Assembly: GCA_049999725.1 (NCBI GenBank)
Contig: JBNGIS010005471.1
Coordinates: forward strand, 1 to 38,149
DNA length: 38,149 nt
Direction: 5' to 3'
Origin: Haplomitrium mnioides
Taxonomy: Eukaryota; Marchantiophyta; Haplomitriopsida; Calobryales
The notes beneath the pieces are model-generated. The model worked only from the letters and a program-made list of their open reading frames with translations. It did not search any database and was not told the origin of the DNA. A program made the translations under genes and the position numbers. Position 1 is the first letter of the stretch. Each line of letters opens with the position of its first letter. Below are positions 32,515 to 38,149 of this stretch, in pieces.

Positions 32515-33010
32515 AGACTTTGAGCATCGTAGGTGTTAAATCCTATGCAAGCATAGACTCCAAACTAGAACCCCAAAGCCTATATACGCGTAGACTCCGA
32601 ACGAGAATCCTAAAGCCTATGTGTGCTTAGACTCTGAACAAGAACAATAAAGTTATGCAAGCATGGGCTTTGAACAAGAACCCTAAAACCTAGGCACGCC
32701 AAGACTCTTAAACAATATCCCTAAGGCCTATGCATGCATAGACTTTGAACGAGAACCCTTTGGCTTATGCTTGTAGGGACTATGAACAAGAACCTTAAAG
32801 CTCATGCGCGCATAGACTCCAAATGAGAACTAGAAAGCTTATGTGCGTATAGACTCTAAGCACAAACGTAAAGCATGAGCAGCCAAAGATTGCAAGAGTT
32901 CATGTGGGCATGGACTCCAAGCTCATGTGCACACGGACTTCAAACCATTCTTAGATTAGCAATTGACTCTAAACCATTCTTATACTAGCAATTGACCCCA
33001 AACCATTCTT
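32515..33010. repeat. degenerate minisatellite with palindromic CTATG...CATAG cores, cluster 1
   Basis: About ten units of roughly 45 bp follow the plan GAACCCTAAAGCCTATG-(GCGC)-CATAGACTCCGAAC. One core is a perfect palindrome, CTATGCATGCATAG (32728-32741); others, such as CTATGCAAGCATAG near 32550, are near-palindromes. The first units begin near 32535 and the last, with TTCAAACCATTCTTAG and CCAAACCATTCTTAGG, are more diverged. The same core class occurs in four other clusters of this window. Confidence 0.7.
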
Positions 33011-34484
33011 AGGCGCACCAAATTGAATCTTGATGAAAAGACTTTAAATGGATTGAGAATGCAACAAGTTGAAACTTTGGAAAATAAAACTTTGCAAAAA
33101 AAACACTTTATTAATTAAAAAAAATTTCAAACAAGTGATCGAGCTCTATCCTCCTTGGGAGGAATTGTCTCATCTAAATCCAAAGGCTGAGTATCTGCAG
33201 CCACTAGAGAGTCCTATCGAGACTTTCTAGTCCTAGATATTGTGATAGAATCACCAGTAGCACTTGTAGTACCAAGAGGAACATGTTCCTTGTGGTATGC
33301 ATAAATTATCCATGACTCAGTCACATCGAATGGCAAGGAAGCCATCTCCAAAACCCTCTAAAGAATGTAGATAGATTTGAATCTATCATATTCCTCGCGA
33401 TGCAATCTTGCATTAGCTTTAGAGCACAGACAAGGCCTATGCCCAACCTAGAGCAAAGATATAAGATCCAGTCCTTCTCTGTTGACAAATGGTCGATGAA
33501 AAAATTGTAAAGCGCTTGAGGCTTTTGATAAACATTGACAAGAACATCATCTCTTGGGTGTTTAAGTTTGGCAAAAATTGTAGGACAACTAAAAACACTA
33601 TGCATGATTTGTCGAGGAAGTCCACTCGTAGGAGCAGGCTGCAAATTAAAAAGCCTCATGCTCCTCTTCTCTTCTTTTGTCCAATAGCCTAGAGTCCAAT
33701 ATTCGTAGGCATGTCCGATTCTCGGACCACCAGAATGATGAATGTTGCTCTTGTTCATGTAAAAAGAAAAATAAACAAATTAACATTGTAACCAAAGTGT
33801 AGGAAAAGTATAAAAGAGAAATTAAAAGCTAAAAAATCAAAGAACAACTTACCAGATGTCGTGGTCAATTGCACAACAAACTTCCAAAAGGGCATACTCA
33901 ACGATGCCAAATTGTTGTGACGAGTGCATAATAACAAAAGACCAAAAATCCAATGTTGTAATTGCCGCAAAAGATAAAACCATGTCAAAAATATCATCTT
34001 TTGAAAATGGTTCAAAAACCTCATGCTTACATTCCTTAAGGTTGTAACTGTAAGGAATATCCATAATAGCCAAAGTGAAACACCTAGGTTTCACCAAGCC
34101 CTTCAACTATCAAGTGTTGGACTCCCCATGGACTTGGTAAAATGCCACGTTGAGACCATCGACATATGACATTAAGTCCTCATCCTTGTCTGTAACAACT
34201 CCTTCAGTTGTAAGAGATGCAACACCGCTTTGCTGCCTTGATTTCCACTCTCTAGCCTTTTGGCAATGAAGAAGGAAAGCTAAAGGATAGGAAACAAGAG
34301 TGGGAGGTTGGTCTTGATCTTTTGGAGCTTCTTCGACCCCTAATCTTTTTTGACCTTTTGCAGCTGCTATCAATTTTTTAGCCAGCTGACATTTGAAAGT
34401 TTTGTCTCCTTGCAAAAAAAAAAAAAAAAAACAGAAAATATTAGAGGGAGATAAAAAAATTATATGCTAGAGAGGACATTCAAT

Positions 34485-34620
34485 TCCATGTCCGCATTCC
34501 AAGTGCGCAATGACTTCGCAGTCCATATACGTTTGGACTGCAAAGTCCATGCGCACATGGACTTAGCATTACCTGTGTATTTAGACAGCAAAGTCCATGC
34601 AAAAATGCGGGCCTCTATTC
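34485..34620. repeat. palindromic minisatellite, cluster 2 (putative intron)
   Basis: It contains CCATATACGTTTGG and, at 34543-34564, a near-palindrome with arms AAGTCCAT and ATGGACTT around the centre GCGCAC. Partial copies follow near 34590. It lies between two exon-like blocks of the minus-strand relic. Its reading as part of a 132-codon minus frame (34460-34858) is probably incidental. Confidence 0.65.
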
Positions 34621-35569
34621 GTGTAAGGCCCATGTAGACATAACAATTGCAGAGCGATAATGCCGGATTCTTCGCTCTATATTTTGTGATTAATAGCTGC
34701 CTTGTTGTAGCACTGTAATTGCCTCGTGCAATCTTGTAGCAATATTTGTTAGGGTTCTTAACATCGAACTTTGACTTATCTTTAAACCCACACTTTAGGT
34801 CAACAACAACAATGAAAAAACTATGCACATATTGGTTTGTGAGCATTCTTTGCACCAAAAGCTCAATTAAATCCTCATTCAGCCTTCTAATCTAGAATGG
34901 ACCCCAGTTGTCCATTCCATGTTTAGGCATATTCAAATTCTCTAGCCTTATTGTGATTGTTTCTTCACGGACTCTGCATCACTGGATTGTAGACTTCCTT
35001 ATTTTGTTTTCGTCTTCTTCAGATTGTTTGAGGGTCCACCTGCTCCCTTTCCTGGAAAGTTCACAACCCCTTGTGGGATTTCCTTTTGGCTCTTGATGTT
35101 GGAGCCTAAACTGGCTTTAGATCTAATTCCCTCCTCGAGTTGCTTGGTGATGAAGACAAAAGGGCAATTGAAGATGACTTGATTGTAGATTCCGAGGGGG
35201 CTGGTTCCTCCTCAATGACCGGTGTTGGAACCGGCTTTTTCTTCTTGGCAACCGGTTTCTTCTTTTTTGGAGCCTCAACTTGCTCAACCTCCTTTCTTTT
35301 CTTTGGGGCAAAAGAGGGTGTCGTGTGAATTGAGAATGTTGCCTCGCTCGGATGCGGCATCAGTTGTTGAATATTGATGCCTTGCTTGGGCTTCAAAATC
35401 TTGATATAGATGGCCAATTTAATAAAATCGTGCTTCGCGTCGTTGTAGCTATCTACGAAATTTGCCAAAAATTGAGTGAATCAAAAACAAAATAAACAAC
35501 AGTTAAACATAAGTACAAGAGTAAGACTCCACATCCACTATGCATAGGAACTCTAATAACATTACGCGT

Positions 35570-35810
35570 GTGCACTGCACAAGGGAGTCCATGTGCGATG
35601 GGAGTCTCTGTACGCAAGGACTCTAAAGTCCATGTGCGCATGGACTTGGGAGTCCAAGAGCGCAAGGACTTCGAAGTCCATGTGCACATGACTCCCTTGT
35701 CCCTACGCATATGGACTTTGAAGTCCATGCGTACATGGACTTGGGAGCCAAGAGCGCATGGACTCCAAAGTCCTTGAACGCATGGACTCCCTTTGAGTTA
35801 CAACTTAGTA
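35570..35810. repeat. palindromic minisatellite, cluster 3 (putative intron)
   Basis: Six to seven copies of a GTCCATGTGCGCATGGAC-like core separated by short spacers such as TTGGGAGTCCAAGAGCGC. Clear copies begin near 35587, 35627, 35660, 35680, 35712, 35730 and 35753. Several are near-perfect palindromes. The cluster lies in the putative first intron of the minus-strand relic. The + and minus frames across it (35453-35728 minus, 35568-35777 plus, 35711-36025 plus) owe their TWTPKS-type repetition to the minisatellite. Confidence 0.75.
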
Positions 35811-36209
35811 AAAAAAGACATAAAAGAAAAAGGATTTTCAGAATTTACCTTGCCATCTTCCCTTGCGGCTTTAAGATGCTTCACAAGAATGTCCTTCTGC
35901 TTGATTTCGGAAAAAACAAATCGTTTGCGATTTGCATTGTAAAGGGTAATTGCATCTTAAGATGGCACAAGCAACCCGATGTTGGCTTTCTTGGCTTCTC
36001 AGATCATGGTGATTTGGACCAATAGACCCAAATTGAATTTTTCAGTTTCATCAACAAAAAGGTAAAGATGTTGATTGGGGTCTTTCAAAGAACATTTATT
36101 AACTAGCCAACTCCACTCAAGTTTTTCAAGCTCTAGAGCCTTAACAACATCTGAATAATTGTATGGCTTTGGTTGAAAGGGCGGGAAGCAATTCCTTTAG
36201 ATGCCATTC

Positions 36210-36795
36210 TCAAGATGCTAGAGATAGGTCGAATCGAAGGTAAAAAAACGTAATGAACAAAAGTTCAGAAATCTTGAAAGACTCGAAATAGCAAAAAAAT
36301 AAGTAAGTGCAAAAACAACGATAACTAAAAAACAAAAACCAAAAACTGAACTCACGACAATGGAAAGAAACTTTCTACTCACGCTTCTTTTATAGTTAAA
36401 TTTCAAAAAATTCCTTTTCTCGCCAAAAAATAATTTGCGGTGCTCTTAACACATAAGTTCGCATGGTGCAAAAAAAATTTAGTATATAAAGCATTGCTTG
36501 TTTTCATCTTTCCAATTTCTTTTTTTCATTTTCATCACAAAAAGTCCCCAATTTTGTCGTTTTGTAAAAAAAAAATGACAAACACACATCTTTTAGGTGT
36601 GCTATAAGAGGTTCATCTTTTAGGTTTGTAAAAGTGTTGCTTTTGACATGAAGGTTGACATTTGTTCAAATGGCAGTTATTTGGAGGTAAACAATGGAGT
36701 ACCAAAAGTGAAAAGTGTGATGGTGAGTATATTGGAGAAAAAGATGACTCATGTTGAATCAAATAGCTCCGCCCAAAAAGATTGAGAAGGTGAAC
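36210..36795. other. AT-rich spacer upstream of the minus-strand relic
   Basis: No recognised coding or repeat. It would hold the promoter of the 33300-36207 relic if that were once a gene. A TATATAA at about 36482-36488 is present on +, but I see nothing that fixes a promoter. Confidence 0.35.
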
Positions 36796-36905
36796 TCCAT
36801 ATGCGAATAGAATCAAGGACTCAACCCTATGTGCGCATAGGGTTAAGGAGTGAATCCAATACGTGTATAGGAATAATGACTGAACAACTTACGTGTAAAG
36901 GATCA
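36795..36905. repeat. palindromic minisatellite, cluster 4
   Basis: It includes CCATATGCGAATAG, then at 36823-36844 a near-palindrome with arms AACCCTAT and ATAGGGTT around GTGCGC, then CCAATACGTGTATAGG. The units alternate with GGACTCAA/GGAGTGAA-type linkers. It is the same core class as clusters 1-3 but with different arm sequences. Confidence 0.7.
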
Positions 36906-37244
36906 AAGAGGAAACTCAGTGCTTGCAGAGAACTCAAGAAACAATCTTCATCTAGCAGAAGATTTTTGTCGCCCTTCAAGTGGTTGAAGTTGAATCTTTC
37001 TTCCAAGTATTCCAAGATAATAAGAAAAAAATGTTCAACACATAAATTCCAGACGGTTGTAGACCTTTCTTCGTCCACATCTGAGGGAGACTTCGATATT
37101 CATGATCAAAGTGTGTTTGTTCAGAACATGAAAAGCATACAATCTGTGGACAGTTTTAATTTTGGAGATGAGTTGCTCTTCCTGATAGCACCACTCAACC
37201 AACGACTGATTTTGTTTCAAGTTGCACCTCGCAAAGAGACTTGA
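36897..37244 (+). other. open frame next to cluster 4, possible gene fragment
   Basis: The + frame from 36801 to 37244 is open for 147 codons. Its first part (to about 36900) is palindromic minisatellite, so any real coding part would start later. The later part reads LKKQSSSSRRFLSPFKWLKL, then QTVVDLSSSTSEGDFDIHDQ. It is Ser/Lys-rich and without a recognised domain. It may belong to the same decayed gene as 37340-37920. Confidence 0.25.
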
Positions 37245-37339
37245 ACATCTGAAACAAACCAAATTCTTTTGGAGGAGTCTTCAGACGATAGTTTGGGAAA
37301 CGATTCTGGCAAAGAGTCTCAATCAATCAACATTTCTTT

Positions 37340-37920
37340 GGAGTTATTGCCAAGGGCACCAATTTTATTACAAAAACATTTCTTTCTAATCGAGATATTG
37401 ATCAAGATTTGGTTTCAGAATGGTGTAGTTCTCTCAATCCCGAAGAAGAATTTCATCTCTCAAAAATATTCAGCGACAGAACAAACAGTGTTTACGATGA
37501 TGACTAAGATATTTAGGATGAATTATCTTCTATTGCTGAATTCGCTTACGGATCGAATTGTCCAACACAACATAATAATTCTTTATCTAGGCCAAAACCC
37601 AAACGGGTAAACACCTTACGCAAAAATTCTTTGCGAAAGGTCCATCATGATAAGAGATTTGTGAAAAGAAAGCTCAATCTAATGTCAATTTCTAAATTGA
37701 AGAGAATTTCTTGTTGTCGAAATAATTGCTTGTCGTTGTGCAAGACAGATTTTTTGAAAACTGTGAGAGAAACGTTCTTTCGACAAAGCATGAAGAATCG
37801 AGATATCACACTATAGTGGGGAATACCAAGAAAAGACTCTGATGTTGAAAATCGATTTATACTACCTGGTGGTACCTTTGTCTATAGAAGAGCTTTAAAT
37901 TAATATTAGCAGTAGGGAAT
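37340..37920 (+). pseudogene. decayed coding stretch with CC-x3-C-x3-C motif
   Basis: One + frame runs from about 37379 to 37816 with two internal stops (near 37504-37515). It reads SNRDIDQDLVSEWCSSLNPE, later RPKPKRVNTLRKNSLRKVHH, then SCCRNNCLSLCKTDFLKTVR and ETFFRQSMKNRDI. After a stop it continues RKDSDVENRFILPGGTFVYR. A double-cysteine block followed by a V-R-x-x-F-x-x-x-S-x-x-x-R pattern recalls the N-terminal part of a family of transposon-associated plant and animal proteins, but that is a weak memory-based match. It is clearly not intact. Confidence 0.35.
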
Positions 37921-38149
37921 GATAGATTCCAAAGGATTCAAAATCTAAAAAAAATAGATTCTAGAGGCATATTTTGAAAAAGAGAACTCTTTGTTAAAGG
38001 AGTTTTTGTGTATGAGTGGATAGAAATTTTTTTTCCGATGAACATTGTGAGAGAATGCCCACTTGCGAAGTTGATAAAGGGCAAGTTGATAATTTTACAA
38101 AATGGGAAGTTTATGACTACTACATAACTTATTTGAAAGAGTAAGATCC

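Larger units (their letters stand above)
33300..36207 (-). pseudogene. unrecognised multi-exon gene-like relic
   Basis: Minus strand. Exon-like 1 (about 36207-35849) reads FQPKPYNYSDVVKALELEKL, EWSWLVNKCSLKDPNQHLYL, then KRFVFSEIKQKDILVKHLKA and REDGK, and ends at AAG|GTAAAT. Exon-like 2 (from about 35452, after TTTCGTAG) reads YNDAKHDFIKLAIYIKILKP, then a Lys/Pro-rich tract PKKKKPVAKKKKPVPTP; further pieces reach about 34725, including SKFDVKNPNKYCYKIARG. Exon-like 3 (34415-33853, after a T-run and CAAG) reads KCQLAKKLIAAAKGQKRLGV, then PFSKDDIFDMVLSFAAITTL, ending at CTG|GTAAGT. Exon-like 4 (about 33747-33321) reads HHSGGPRIGHAYEYW, then RQIMHSVFSCPTIFAKLKHP. Stops occur in exons 1 (two), 2 and 3 (a TGA-TAG pair at about 34107-34112). 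I cannot name the family; a nuclear gene copy or a transposon-borne gene are both possible. Confidence 0.5.

Noticed and set aside
34460-34858. A 132-codon minus frame as a single protein
   Set aside because: Its C-terminal half is translated minisatellite. Only the N-terminal half (about 34725-34858) looks like part of the multi-exon relic.
35453-36025. Protein with repeated TWTPKS/VHMRMD-type motifs in both strands
   Set aside because: The repetition is the translation of the palindromic minisatellite, so it appears in both strands and in several frames.

Overview
The window looks like a stretch of a large, gene-poor, repeat-rich seed-plant nuclear genome, most likely a gymnosperm (conifer-like). 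The grounds are TTTAGGG-type telomere-like repeats, relics of chromovirus, Ty1/copia and CACTA elements, long AT-rich spacers, and one compact secreted protein of the ginkbilobin-2/embryo-abundant type that is typical of conifers. The species cannot be fixed from the sequence alone. There is one convincing intact host gene; nearly everything else is transposable element, tandem repeat or decayed coding sequence.

Layout. 1-4480: AT-rich, no recognised gene. 4490-4890: + strand relic of a CACTA (En/Spm) TNP2 transposase. 4890-6120: nothing recognised. 6120-9480: a GC-rich block with three families of short degenerate tandem repeats (one with a period of about 48 bp) and no recognised gene. 9480-13500: AT-rich, with a perfect 26-bp palindrome at 12489-12514. 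13507-13815: truncated chromovirus-type LTR, joined to the 3' end of a Ty1/copia element (13815-14599). 14600-16140: AT-rich. 16140-17100: a small gene island with a promoter (ABRE/G-box, inverted CCAAT, TATA) and an intact 154-codon CDS for a secreted single-domain DUF26/Gnk2 protein. 18290-20990: a tandem array of ~105-115 bp units carrying AAACCCT motifs, followed by a spacer to 21475.

21480-28735 contains a decayed, unrecognised minus-strand coding region split by a structurally complete minus-strand chromovirus (Ty3/gypsy, Reina-like by size). The element spans 23345-28283, with two 390-bp LTRs, a 5-bp ACGGT target-site duplication, an initiator-tRNA-Met-type PBS, a purine tract, and gag, protease, RT, RNase H, integrase and chromodomain remnants. 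All its reading frames are broken. 28785-31282 is a second, collinear copy of the telomere-like array plus its right flank, in direct orientation about 9.8 kb from the first. It ends exactly where a 5'-truncated + strand chromovirus 3' end begins (31283-32160).

32515-38149 holds clusters of a palindromic minisatellite (a GTGCGC-like centre flanked by self-complementary arms whose sequence differs from copy to copy) and a minus-strand multi-exon gene-like structure (36207-33300) with splice-like boundaries but several stops. Two of the palindrome clusters lie in its putative introns. A further + strand decayed coding stretch with a CC-x3-C-x3-C motif sits at 37340-37920.

The least explained items are the palindromic family with apparently compensating arms, the duplicated telomere-like block, the two unrecognised gene relics, and the GC-rich 48-bp-repeat block.
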